DNA of 52,740 nt from Gnetum montanum (GCA_015680685.1 MNCI01004250.1:152807-205546); one strand, 5' to 3'; positions 34,301 to 45,879 are shown, counted from the first letter of the stretch. The notes: generated from the letters alone by a model not told the origin. Made by a program: numbers and translations.

Positions 34301-35815
34301 TTTTCCTTGCAACTTTTTCTATCTTACACTAGCCACATTGGATTTTCTTTGTATTTCCCTTTTCCTTGCATCATGAAAAATTGGATTTTCATTGTATTTT
34401 GTACTAAATATTTTAATTAATATTAGGGAAGGATTTCATACAACCTTCTTTTTTCTTTTTTTTTAAAACACATTTTCTTTGCATTCTAGTACTAGTTTCA
34501 TTTTTTTGTTTTTTTATCAACTCAAGTAGATTGAGTTTAGTTGTTTTATCCTATAAATGCATAAATAAAATCATAAAATTTATTTACAAAAATAATTTAA
34601 ACTTATTTTCTTAAAATTGTCTTACTTAAAAGGTAGTAAAAAGGGCTTTCATAGTTTTATTATGATTGAATAAAGTATTGTAGCAATATATATTATATAA
34701 TCTTATTAGCATAATTATTTATATTTACATTTAAGATTTGTGTATATGATTTGAAATTCATTAAGCTTCTATCATCATGCATTCATCTCTAATTCTCAAA
34801 AATACTCTATGCATGTTCAAGTTCTTGTTGGATTCAAAGGTGAAGTAAAATCGTTCAATACCTCCTCATGTTTCAATTGTTGTATCATATGTGGAGTAAG
34901 GTGTAGAAGAGAAAAATAATTTTCTTAACTCTCCACAAGATAAGATCCTTCACTATCACATATAATAAGATTCTTCATAATTCTTACTTTATACCCTCAA
35001 TAAATAGTAAAGGTTATAGAAAAAATTATTCACATCTTCATATGGAAAGGTAGAAAATGAAAGCCTAACATTCACCTTATTGATGAAGTAAGGTTATTAA
35101 ACCTTATTAGTTGGAATTTTTAAGCATAGTCACCTTTCATAACATATACCTACTTACTTAACTGTCTACCCTTAATAAAATTATAAATAGTGATATCCAA
35201 CCATGGATTGGGAGAACCTAGAGAAGGGTTCATGGCCTCCAAAAATAAAATATTTCCTATAGTTTATTACCCATAATGCAATTCCATCAAGATATTTTTT
35301 TGATAGCAAAACATGTGATAATTAATATAATGTATGTTTTCTATTGCATCACCATAGAAGAAACTCATTATATTCGATATGGTTGCATGTTCACTTACAT
35401 CATTTAAACTACACTTTGCTTTAAATATAGAGATATCACTTCCCCATTGTATATTTTGAACATTATTTTTCATGATTTCTTGCTCTCTTAGCTTTAAATA
35501 AAAGTATGTCTTTACCTTCACATTCTTTTATTAATATAAATAATGAGGATCGACTTGCATATCTTATAGTTTGGTTAGTTAACCACCCTACTTTTAGATG
35601 TTATTGTAATCAAATCTTTCGTGTGCTCCATTATGCATCCAACTGTGTGCTCCTTAAAGCATTCTTCTTCATCAAATCTTATTCTCAAATCATTTCTCCA
35701 TATTCTAAACTTGAACACCATATTCTAATATTGTTATCATGTTCTTGGCTTTTTAGGCTTCCATTTGATCTAGATTTCATTAAAAAAACTCCTTGTTTTT
35801 CATTACTTTTGACAA
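31331..35815. other. AT-rich non-coding DNA
   Basis: No gene or recognisable element in about 4.5 kb. A small ATACATAC/ATATGTAT-rich patch lies near 33925-34010. Open frames at 31693-32019, 35267-35521 and 35506-35847 have hydrophobic or low-complexity translations with no motif. Confidence 0.4.
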
Positions 35816-35821
35816 AGTCAA

Positions 35822-36300
35822 TGATGGTCAACATCCATGTCAACTAGGCCCAATTGATGCCATTGGCTGCGTCAACTAGGCCTAGACAACGTAGCACAAA
35901 AAACCTATAAATACCATCCAATGCTTTGAAACTTATTTTCATTTCTTTCAAAATGAGAGGGGGCTTTTTGCAATTTTTTAGAGCCCATAACTTTCACATC
36001 TTTTTTCCAAATCACTCCATTCTTTAATCCTAGAGCTACTGAAGGTAAGCTCTTAGTTGTGAGGGGCATAAATCTTAGGGTTTCTAATGAAAATTTCTCT
36101 AACTCCCCCAAAGGGTTAATGAATAGAATTATATTAAACCATCAATATTTGAGAGTTTAACCCTACCAAAAAACTCTAATAAACCTAAAATTAATTATTA
36201 ATATTAAAATAAGAATAAAATAATAATTGAAATAATAAAACAACTCATGAACACAAATTAGCCACCAAGTGTAACTACCCCAAGAGATAAGGTATCCTAA
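35822..36300 (+). repeat. Possible LTR fragment with family A-like U3
   Basis: Begins TGATGGTCAAC. Two TCAACTAGGCC motifs follow, matching those in the LTR at 39442, then CCTATAAATA at 35904-35913. Downstream it does not align to the family A R/U5, and there is no primer-binding site. It could be the decayed 5' LTR of the element ending at 39442, or a different family sharing the promoter module. Confidence 0.35.
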
Positions 36301-39215
36301 TTGTTTCAAGTTACACAATTAATGCTAACCCTTGGTCGTGTTGTAATCACAAATGGCACCAAGACCAAAGTGGCTACAAGGAGGACCATCACAACTAAGA
36401 AACAAGCAAACCAAAGGTGGAAGGGAATAATAGGAAAAAGCTTAGGAGAAGGCAACATAAACTCATGTAATGAAACCTCTTTGGGAAAATCCTAAAGTGG
36501 AATTTGTTCAATAGATTCCCAAAGGAAAGGCTGCAACTAAACAATCCAAAGAGGAGAGGCACTAGGGCCCAAACCAAGACTTGAGGTCACATTAACATAA
36601 GCCTGTCTTGACACATTCAAGTTTGGTGATGTCCAACACTTAGTTCTCTAAGAACTAAACTTTGGACCATTCTTGGAAAATGCTCCACTAGAAGTTAAAA
36701 CATAGTTATAAAACTTTCCCATGTGGCCAATCATCACTTCCAATGGGGAGTGGTATATGGGAGAGACATATGTCTTTTGGAATAGTAGAAATGTTGGAGC
36801 CACTATGAGAATCAAGGACATTTAGGTGTCCTACATGGAAAAAGCTATTGTGTAGGCTCTTAGTCTACCTAATTCTAGCACTCATCTAACAAAGATCTCC
36901 ATGCATGTAGACCTAGAGGCAACAAAAGGAATAGACCTAGTGGTGTTATGGGATTGACTACAAGGAGTTTAGCATGCTCATATTGGTGGAGTGCATACAC
37001 TTCAAGATAGTGGCTTATCACCTCAATCTAACAATGAGGTCCAAAAAGGTGATTAGTTTTTCCACCCAAGCATGTACCACTTTAAGTGGAAAATTTTCTA
37101 CTAACCTTCCACAATTAATATATCTGGAGTTGGAAAAGAGTTTCAAGGAAAATGAACATGGAAGAAAAGCCTTGCCCTTTTCATGCCTTATCAAAAAACT
37201 CTATAAAAGGGCATGGATAGTTTGCTATGTCAATGACACAATCAAGCATACTCCCACCACCTCTTATTCTAGGATGATGAAGGACAAGACTCCTACCATG
37301 TCCAAAGAAGAGGAGCAACAATCGCCATCTTGGCCATTGACTTAGGAAACAATGTTGAAGTCCCACATAGCCATTGAATGCATGCACGAAATCTGAGAGC
37401 AACTCTTGCATGAGTGGGAGTAGCAAGAAAGAACAAGTGGTGAGAATCCATTTATGTACCATCCTATACTGAGTCACCTCAACAAAGTGGCTTGAACAAT
37501 CAATCAGATGGAGGAAGGTGGAAAAATATTCTTAGCCCAAAGAACATAGCTACTTACAAGGTCGAATCTTCATGCTTAAGAGGTAATGGTGTCTTTCTCA
37601 CAATAGCAACAATTCCTAGAAATCTTAAGAAATTCCACTACCTTTTTTATGCACTTGGAGGAGGGTGAGGGGAAAATTTTCTTAGTGATGCAACACCAAG
37701 GGCAAGAGACTACAGTAGAAATGGTTGCTGATCAAATTGCCAAAGTACTAAATGCACTTGAAGCATCTATACCAAATTTTTCTACACTCAGAGATGTGCA
37801 TACGTCTGTAGGGATTGTTAGCAATCAATTAAGTGTAACCTAGCATGAGGAATTGTTGGATTGACTAGTGGGAACTACATAACCAATTCTAGATATTTTT
37901 GATTTTCTTGATAACATCACTACAACCCAATTGGAGATACTTGAAGTAAAGGGAAAATGCATCATTCTAGAAGAGTAACTTGCAATAGCTCAAGCATAAA
38001 CCCAATAATTGGCTGCAGAGGTTACCAAATTAAGAGCCCATCTTACTGATCCCATGCTCCTCAACCCTAAACTACTAAGAGATGAAGCTTTTCAATAGCT
38101 TCAAGATAGACTTAAACAGGTTAAGGCAAGGATGGTGATAGTCACCTTTGACTAGTCCATGGCCAAGGCCAAAACATATTCAGTTCAGAATGACTTGGAC
38201 CATACATGCCTAGATAATGAGATGCTAACCACAGAAAATCATTGCTATGGAATGTTGTTATGTAGAAACAACAGATGTAAAAATTCTTCCATTAATAGTA
38301 GGTGTAGCTAGCTAGGGTAAACACTAAACTTAGGATATTGGTAGTAGAAAATAGAAACCTCTCTATGGAGGAAGTTTGTAGCTTACACCAAAAATCTACC
38401 ATTAAGATTGCCACCTGGAAAAATAAGGCTCTCAAATTTGAGAGAGTTAAGAACCATGATAGAGATCAGGTTGGCCTATAGAAAGAAGTGAATGAAAAAC
38501 ACATCCATATGGCTAAGGCAAAAGTAAATGAGATCCTCCAACAACTCTAGCAAGGAAAGTAGATATGGAAACCTATCATTGATGGGATAGATACCTACAA
38601 CAAAGTAGAGATCCACATGAAAGAGTTGCAAATTAAAGATATGACTAAATATATGAAGCTTGCCAATCTTTGATATGCAAACCTAGTAATGCTTACTACT
38701 AGATAACTGCAATTAGAGTTAGAGAAGTAGGTGGCTAGTTTATACTTATTGTACAAGGTAGATTTTAAGCACCATAAATAAATCAAGCAAAAGTTTGAGA
38801 CTGCAAACACTGAGCTCGAAGTGCTCAAGGCAAGATTCACTAATCAAAGATTAATTACTAAGAACCTAACCAAAATAATGAATGATTACTAGGAGATGTA
38901 AAATGCAATCAGGGAATTCAACATAAAACACAAATAATTTACTATCTAGTTCATTAATATCAAGGAGATGTTTTCAACAATGCCCTATCCTTGGGTTGTG
39001 TCCATTCTAGCCCACATCAACGAAGCTACATAGATCATGTATAATTCTAGGAGTGAGGAGAAGATGAAATAATTGTTGGATGCTTTCTATCTTCCACCAA
39101 ACGTTACACCTGTATCGAGACAACCACAATAACCTCAACCACTACATGTGCCTAAAGCAGGAGAAGGTCCTTCATAACCTTAGGAGCCACCATTGCTTGG
39201 GACCATTTAATCTTC
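36300..39215 (+). pseudogene. Decayed retroelement coding region, coiled-coil-like
   Basis: A long degenerate plus-strand coding region with one main frame in places. At about 37140-37345 it has GRKALPFSCLIKKLYKRAWI, which resembles the LPFPxLIxxLCEEAGV-like motif of the plant transposon protein in some Athila/Tat elements (from memory, uncertain). From about 37700 to 38970 the frame is rich in Leu, Glu, Lys and Gln, such as VTKLRAHLTD and LQDRLKQVKARM, giving a coiled-coil look. Proline-rich text (HVPKAGEGP) lies near 39150. In-frame stops are mostly TAA or TAG where CAA or CAG would restore Gln. A polypurine tract and LTR follow at 39442, so it is probably the internal region of a retroelement without visible pol. 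It could also be a host gene relic, less likely. Confidence 0.45.
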
Positions 39216-39419
39216 TTCTTTGTTTTCATGCCATCAAGGGAATGATATTTGTTAGTTTTATCTTGTTGTTCAATTTTGTAGTCCTAAACACAAAAATAAT
39301 TTTTTTATGATTATATATCCATACACTTGATCACTTAGTGTTTATTTCTATTTGTCATATGTCAATCATCAGTCAATAACTCCATACCTTTCCAAATTTG
39401 TAAAGAACTTGAGGACAAG

Positions 39420-39441
39420 TTTTCTTTCAATCATGGGGGTA
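39420..39441 (+). other. polypurine tract before the LTR
   Basis: CTTGAGGACAAG is followed by CAATCATGGGGGTA immediately before the LTR start TGATGAATC. The same arrangement stands at 50630-50662 and, reversed, at 4756-4795. CTTGAGGACAAG is a familiar phrase at the 3' end of plant gypsy elements. Confidence 0.65.
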
Positions 39442-40129
39442 TGATGAATCATAGATTAGTTCTATCAACTAGGCCCCATTGACTAGGCCCTAGTGACACA
39501 TGATTTAATGCATTGATGTGGTTCCATCAATGTAGTGTCTATTTTTGCCTATAAATATGCACTCACCCATCATGTTTATTGCATATATTATCATAGTTGT
39601 AGTGGAGCTTTTGAAATTCCTTTATTTGGAAGATAGAATATTTTTCTAAGTGCCTATAATAGGATTCAAGAGTGTATGGATCTTTATTCAAGCATTGTTA
39701 TACCTCAGCACAATAATGTGTGTGGCAATAAAGATGAGCTTTTTTATAAACCTTGCAACACTTTGAAATAGATTATATATTTATTTATGCATTTAATGTT
39801 TCATACAATTTCCTTTAATGCTTTAAGTAATTAAACTATATTAAGATAAATTAAGCTAAACTAAATATCAATTAATTAAGTACATAAGTACGACCACTTT
39901 GAGCATGAATATGATGCTTGGTAATCCTAATAATGCTTAACGTTTGGTAACCCAACAACATTATACATGTTTAGGATGTGTATGGAAAGTGGGACCAAAT
40001 GCTTTTATTAGGATTAGTTAGACATTGGTTAATTAGTTAGGTTAAATTAGCAATTAAATTACTTCATTCCTTTCATCCTTTATTTTAAGCATCCAAAATA
40101 TAAAACATAAAAATAATAAAAATCATACA
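39442..40129 (+). repeat. 3' LTR of family A, truncated at its 3' end
   Basis: Starts TGATGAATCATAG. The U3 has TCAACTAGGCCCC motifs, TATAAATA is at 39550 and AATAAA at 39727, and the R/U5 runs to a point matching mid-U5 of the other copies. It ends against another LTR at 40130, lacking about the last 250 bp. The cause is a nested insertion or an unequal exchange. The neighbouring LTR has a different U3, which favours an insertion. Confidence 0.7.
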
Positions 40130-41072
40130 TGATGGATGTCAATAAGCCATGTTAATGGGCCTTTGTTGATGTGGCCTCGTTGACGAGCCCTCATCAATGA
40201 GGCCTCATTTATGTGGTGTTGCCCTATTAACAAGGCTACATAGACATAGCATTTGCTATGTTGATAGGGTCCTGTCAATGTAACCCTAGAGAAAAAACTA
40301 TAAATACAAGCTCCCAGCCATATTTATAAGCATCAGATTCATAGTAGTAGCCAAAATCTTGTAGTTTTTACATTTAAAAGTTAGAATATTTCTCCCGAGT
40401 ACCTGCAGTAGGAGTCATTGAGTGTATAGATATTTATTCGAGCATTGTTGTACCTAAGCATCACAGCGTGTACAACAATAAAGATGAGCTTCTTGATAAA
40501 CCTTCCAGCATTCTAGATAACTTAAATGTTTTATCTATGCATTCATTGTTATTGTTAAATATTCAATCAATTAAACTAAATTAAGCTGAATTAGACTTAA
40601 ATTAATTAAGCTAAATAGGTTAAGTACATAGCTTCAAGCATAACATACATTCGCTTGGTAATACCAATAGTGTTATTGCTTGGTACGTCCAATAGCACAA
40701 CACTTGGTAACCCAGTAGTGGATATGTGGGTTTAGGACATGTATGGAAAGTGGGACCAGATGCTTATGTTAGGATTAGTTAAAGATTAGTTGGTTGAATC
40801 AAATTAGTTATTAAATTATTCTATCTCTCTTTTCAAGCACCAAAATCATAAAACACAAAATGATAAAAAAAATAATATGCCTCGATTACTCTTAATCATA
40901 CCATTATGCTTCACAAGTTTAATTAAGAAGACAATAAATAACCTTAGGACAAGGTTCACTTTCTAGAAGACTAGTGTACTAAAAACTATAAAGTCCATAG
41001 TATTCAATCGAATTGTGCGTGAACACTTTGTGATTCGTATGGATGGGTGTAGGGGTACCTTGTTTCTCATAA
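40130..41072 (+). repeat. 5' LTR of element A4 (family A, GTCAAYG-type U3)
   Basis: 943 bp from TGATGGATGTCAATAAG to TTTCTCATAA. The U3 has many TTGACGAG/TCAATGAGGCC repeats. TATAAATA at 40299, AATAAA near 40471, and the shared U5 end with GGGTGTAGGGGTACC at 41045-41059. A primer-binding site and gag follow, so this is a 5' LTR. The left flank is ATACA (40125-40129); no partner was found. Confidence 0.75.
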
Positions 41073-41073
41073 T

Positions 41074-41091
41074 TAGCACCATTGTTGGGAA
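41074..41091 (+). other. primer-binding site of element A4, degenerate
   Basis: TAGCACCATTGTTGGGAA is the A1 site with only C-to-T and G-to-A type differences. It lies directly after the LTR end. Confidence 0.65.
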
Positions 41092-41222
41092 CTTTGTTTA
41101 TTGAAATATGCACTATCTAGGATTAGTTAATATTATTAATATCATTGGACGAACTTAGGGTCAACATCACTCTCACACAACATATAACTATCAAGCACAC
41201 TAATTATTTTATTTGTTGCAAA

Positions 41223-42020
41223 ATGTCCTTTTCTCAGAAGCATGAGGGTGTTATACTATAGGCCTCAAAAAGTGTAAAGTGGTATATACTCATCTAGATG
41301 AATATGTACTAGACTTCACCTTCATCCTACATTAATATGAACAACTATGATAGCATGATATGGAGGGCAACATCGTATTGCCTTGTAATCGATCTATGCT
41401 TGAGATGCTACTTCAAACCCTTAAAAAGTTAGGCATATCATATCTTCATGAGGAATACATTATGGACAATCATGATACCTGAGACTACCATCCCACTAAA
41501 ATACAACACAAGTGAGATCGACATCAGGTGAAGCACTATGAGCTTGCAAAGAGAAAACATTTCACTAATCCCTTATTCTTTCTAAATCAAGATGACAATG
41601 AGGATCCTCACTTTGATGATTCTCAATATGAAAATTCTCCACCCTCTATTATTAGTGATGAGGATGTAACTCTAAACTTGTGATCCACTATTCATAAACT
41701 AGGTTCAAGAAAAAGTGACAATCAAGATAGGGACTCAACTAAACATCACAGTGGCAAAGCATCTAAGGATGGTGATCATAATAAATGAAGAGGTAGTGGT
41801 GGACACTGTGCTGGTAATGGTAGTCCATCTTCCTCTTCATTCTCTGCATTTGATTTTGAACATTCCTCTTCATTTGCTAGTTTTCATAAAAGCCATGATT
41901 GAAATAATCATTATGAAGATGATCAATGAGACAACAAAGACCATCAAGGCCATCAAGAATGTAGAGGTGGCAGAAACCATTATTATCATTATTGTACTAA
42001 CCTAAATCATCAACACCAAA
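41223..42020 (+). pseudogene. gag: gag relic of element A4, N-terminal part
   Basis: Starts with MSFSQKHEG, aligned with the A2 gag start. It contains EGNIVLPCNRSMLEMLLQTL, a DYHPTKIQHK motif, then Asp/Glu-rich and Ser/Phe-rich linkers matching the A1/A2 linker (GNGSPSSSSFSAFDFE). Stops replace Gln, Arg and Trp codons. The text stops near 42020, where the minus-strand element begins, so the gag core and C-terminus are missing. A 96-residue open frame at 41715-42005 is an out-of-frame shadow of the linker. Confidence 0.7.
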
Positions 42021-42228
42021 ATATTGTCGGCAGACACAACTGACCCTACCTTCACTTGAGGGCAAGCTGGAAAAGAAAACGAATGCAAAGTGCCTTGGAT
42101 GGTCTACATGCAAATCAACCAAGGACTTCCCCAAGCGTAAACCATGGCTTGCGTTGGGGTTATTGTAACTCGTATCTTAAAAAGCATAAAATTTAAATAG
42201 AAATATATGCAGTGTATTGCAAATGAAA

Positions 42229-42283
42229 CGTAAATAGGATCGTAAATAGAACGTAAGCATAACGTAAACAGAATGTAAACTAA
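42229..42283. repeat. 11-12 bp tandem repeat in LTR B
   Basis: Five units of the form CGTAAATAGAA: CGTAAATAGGAT, CGTAAATAGAA, CGTAAGCATAA, CGTAAACAGAA, TGTAAACTA. It sits downstream of the TATA box on the minus strand. Confidence 0.6.
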
Positions 42284-42569
42284 ATATAAAACAGAGTGAA
42301 CAAAAATAATGGTGGTTGGAAAAATGAACTGTATTGTATTGCTTAGAAAAGGTGTGCACCAGTCAAAGCGTAGCTACACGTGTGGATGGTAGGTCAAACA
42401 CCTAGCCCTGGGGTGATATGATGCGATGATGTGATGTGATGTAATGTGAGAAGTACTTGGATGCCAAGAGTCAAGTGTGCTGAGCGCCCAAGGATTGTTG
42501 GTTTGTTGTATCTTCTCAAAATTGCCAATGTCTCCGATTTCCAACCCTAGTTTATGTGAATTAATAGGG

Positions 42570-42578
42570 TATTTATAG
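42570..42578 (-). promoter_or_regulatory. TATA box of LTR B
   Basis: The minus strand reads CCCTATAAATACCC, within GC-richer sequence and following the motif-rich U3. It is a strong match for a plant core promoter, probably directing the element's transcript toward lower coordinates. Confidence 0.5.
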
Positions 42579-44101
42579 GGCTAGGCTAGACTCTAGTTTG
42601 GAATTCAAGAATGGAATCAACGGCTACGAGATGAGAGGAAATCGGATCTCGTGACACGTGTCCAATGGACAGTTGTATGTGAGTTGGACATGCGGGGGCA
42701 ACCTAAATTCTTGACCAAGTACACTGCATTTTACAACTCCTGGGTTACTCAAGCCTATGGGAGTACCTATAATTTAAACCATGAGGGCTCAATGTGCCCA
42801 CAAATGAAGAAAATTTACAAAGAAAATCAAAGGGATTGACTCTGGCTCACTTGAAACTTCTTGGTCCTTAAATTGACTATTGTAGGATGTCAATTTGAGG
42901 GGTTCCATGGCTATTTGAGGTGTTTCTATTTTTCCAAAACCTCCAGCATGAGTGGATGTGCCTCCAACATGAGCTGAGTTGAGCTTCAGCGTGAGTTCAT
43001 TTGTGTGTACACTGCACTCACACCTAGCATGACCTCCAACGTGATTTCCAATCTCCCAGCATCCCAGCGTCCTAGTGTGTGTATGTTGAAGTATGCGCCC
43101 AGCATGACCTTTAGCGTGAGTGAGGGAAATGAGACCTTCTGACACCAAATTTGAACTTTGAAGCCTGATTGTTGAAGTGTGGCTGTTGCCTACCTTGTGA
43201 CCTTGATGGTGATCTGGAATGTGAAATTTTGAGCTTGAATGTGTCTGGTTTTGAGTCACTTGGAGTAGGTCACGCTAAAGGTCATGCTGCAACGTGAGCA
43301 CAGCGTGACTTATAGTGTGACTTGTAGAAACTACAATTTTTGACTTTTGAAACTAAATTTTCTGGAGGTTGGAGTCTGAACTTGGAGATTGTCGATGCTG
43401 AGCCCAAGGATGGCCTTAATAGTGTGAGCAAGCTAGCTTGAACAAGCTGAGCATGAGTTCCATGCCTTAGTCCATTTTTGCCTCCCGAATGCTGGGGAGG
43501 GCTTGGGTCGTCTTCATTTCAAAGTGTTGGGCCAAAATTAGTGGTGTTTCATTGGCCCCTCTTTGTTGAAGTCTAGAGGAATCCACCCAAGAGGCATCGA
43601 CAAAGAAGTGCAAAACACTATGAACAACCAAGTACCAAAAATTTTTCATCAGCCCTTGGTTGGATGTCATTGCACCATGTCCAAAAGTACATGGGATCAG
43701 GGAAATGCAGTTTGAGATGAAAGGGGAGGGGATTGGTTGTAACCAGGGGAAGCCAAGAGTTGGTGAAGGATGATAATTGCTGTTGGAATTGTGGGAGAGG
43801 AATGCTCTCGCATGAACAAGTTATGTCATTTTTCCTTGTCAATAGCCAAGTTTTTAGCAGACTCAGAACCAAGACATAGGAGGTGCGTTCTTTGGAGAAA
43901 TGGGACTCTTATAGAGTATTTGCAAGGCCCATTGTAAATAGCCAGAGCTATGCAATGATGTGCAACATGGTCTCTTTGAGACATGAGTGTAGCTGTTTTT
44001 CAAGACAATTACCTTCTCGCCTGAGGCTTGTATGAGAATGGCCAATAATCTTTTGTTTATGATGTCAACAGTGTCATGAGGACCTTTTTCGTACATTTTT
44101 C

Positions 44102-44220
44102 TCTTTAACCATTTTGTTCTTTCTCCTTTTGTTTTGTTTCTTCTTTTCCTTTGTTTTTGTTTTTCTTTTTGTCTTTTTCCTTTCTTTTATTTTTTTCTTT
44201 TCTTTATCTTTTTGAAAGAT
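44102..44220 (-). other. Long purine tract
   Basis: The plus strand is almost wholly C and T, so the minus strand is A/G-rich for about 120 bases. It lies between the tandem array and the LTR, where a polypurine tract is expected, though it is much longer than a functional one. The Lys-rich open frame across it (44074-44259) is a product of this composition. Confidence 0.5.
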
Positions 44221-44729
44221 CTTGCCTTTTGTGCCATGCTCATGTTTGAGCATTTTCATTTTTGCATCATGTACTATGTTCTATGTTTTGTGTCATAAAT
44301 GCTTGGAGAGTCACAGTATCCAATAGTGTATTAAGAGTTTTGAGCTGAGTGGAATGTATCCAGGGGTGTAATTGAATAGGATAATTGGGATGTGATGGGG
44401 AAATAGGGGATATATTAGGAATTGGGAATGTACTTATGAACATCAGAAAGAATGTGATACCTTGTCATCACGATGTGCATCTATGCACGAACACCTCAGG
44501 AGTGTCATCCTACAAACACAACTCTAAGAAGACAAGAAAACCACAAATGAAATAGTCAGCTAAGCACTTTAAACAAGGATATGGAGTCACCATGTGCAAT
44601 TTTTAAAGTAAATAGCATTATGAATAACATCAACTTCATTAGTGTCCATGAGACAAATCATGCAGCAAGTCTTTGCGGAATATGTACAGCCAATTGCAGC
44701 AGCACATCTTTTCAAGTTTTTGCCTGGTC

Positions 44730-45845
44730 ATCGATGATGTCACCAGTTTATAATCTTAACGTACTATTGCGGGTTAGTTTCATGTCATAACCCCTTGGAC
44801 AGTGCCAGTTTAGTGTCATAGTGGATGGTGCATTACTAGTTTATAGTCGTAGCGGACTATGAAGAGGCAAACCAGTTTATCGTCTTAGTGGACTCTAGGT
44901 GCTAGTTTTATGTCATGGCAGATAGATGTAGTAGTTTAGTTTCATACCAAACAGAGCTCTGTGATGTCAGTTTATCATCATGACTCCAGGATAATCTGTG
45001 GTATCAGTTTTAAGTCATGATGCCAGGACTGATCTGTGGTATCAATTTTAAGTCATGATGCCAGGACTGGTCTATGGTATCAGTTTTAAGTCATGATGCC
45101 AGGACTTTTCTGTGGTATCATTTTTAAGTCATGATGCTAGGACTTTTCTATGGTATCAGTTTTAAGTCATGATGCTAGGAATTTTCTGTGGTATCCATTT
45201 TAATTCATGATGCTAAGACTTTTCTGTGGTATCAGTTTTAAGTCATGATGCAAGGACTTTTCTATGGTATCAATTTTAACTCATGATTCCAGGACTGTTC
45301 TATGGTATCAATTTTAAGTCATGATGCCAAGACTTGTCTGTGGTATCAGATAAGTCATGATGCTAGGAATGGTCTGTGGTATCAATTTTAATTCATGATG
45401 TGAGGAATTTTCTATAGTATCAATTTTAATTCATGATGCGAGGACTATTCTATGGTATCAGTTTTAAGTCGTGATGTCAGGACTTTTCTATAGTATCAGT
45501 TTTAAGTCGTGATGCTAGAACTATTCTTTGGTATCAATTTTAAGTCATGATGCCAGGACTTTTCTAGTGGTATCAGTTTTAAGTCGTGATGCCAGGACTT
45601 TTCTATCATATCATTTTTAAGTTATGATGTCATGATTGTTCTATGGTATCAATTTTAAGTCGTGGTGCCAGGACTATTCTATGGTATCAGTTTTAAATCA
45701 TGATGCCAGGACTTTTCTGTGGTATTAGTTTTAAGTCATTATGCCAAGATTTTTCTGTGGTATCAGTTTTAAGTCATGATGTGAGGACTTTTCTATGGTA
45801 TCAATTTTAAGTCATGATGCTAGGACTTTTCTGTGGTATCAAGTT
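44730..45845. repeat. 38-bp tandem array downstream of integrase
   Basis: A unit of 38 bp, starting GGTATCARTTTTAAGTCATG and ending ATGCCAGGACTTTTCTGT or a variant, is repeated about 22 times from 45000 to 45841. Anchors at 45000, 45038 and 45076 give the exact period. Looser units (CAGTTTAT.GTC.TAG.GGA) extend left to about 44730 with periods near 36-48. It begins about 40 bp after the last integrase-like residues of element B and precedes the purine tract, so it sits in the element's 3' untranslated region. Arrays in this place are known for Tat/Ogre elements. There are no spacers, so it is not a CRISPR. Confidence 0.9.
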
Positions 45846-45879
45846 CATCAGATATAGTACCATTTCAGGTACAAATGGT

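Larger units (their letters stand above)
42025..43500 (-). repeat. 3' LTR of element B (right boundary approximate)
   Basis: The minus-strand end is TGTCTGCCGACA at 42025-42036. A CTATAAATA box lies at 42570-42578, with a long leader downstream (lower coordinates) containing an 11-12 bp tandem repeat (42229-42283) and a GATGT-rich patch (42418-42446). The U3, about 42900-43460, is filled with TCAYGCT/AGCRTGA motifs. The LTR start was not located; it lies somewhere between about 43460 and 44100. A minus-strand frame at 42789-43259 is repeat-derived, not a gene. Confidence 0.5.

Noticed and set aside
35506-35847. 113-residue plus-strand frame with hydrophobic stretches
   Set aside because: AT-rich DNA gives Phe/Leu/Ile-rich translations; no recognisable family, and it runs into the LTR-like U3.
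41715-42005. 96-residue plus-strand open frame, rich in Ile and Val
   Set aside because: It is the gag linker of element A4 read in the wrong frame; the right frame aligns with A1 and A2.
42789-43259. 156-residue minus-strand frame with repeated His-Ala-Gly text
   Set aside because: It translates the repeated AGCRTGA motifs of the LTR U3; no start context, no homologue recognised.
44074-44259. Lys-rich 61-residue minus-strand frame resembling a nuclear protein tail
   Set aside because: Created by a long purine tract in element B; the composition alone explains it.
45000-45845. Possible CRISPR array
   Set aside because: The 38-bp units abut with no unique spacers, and the context is a plant retroelement.
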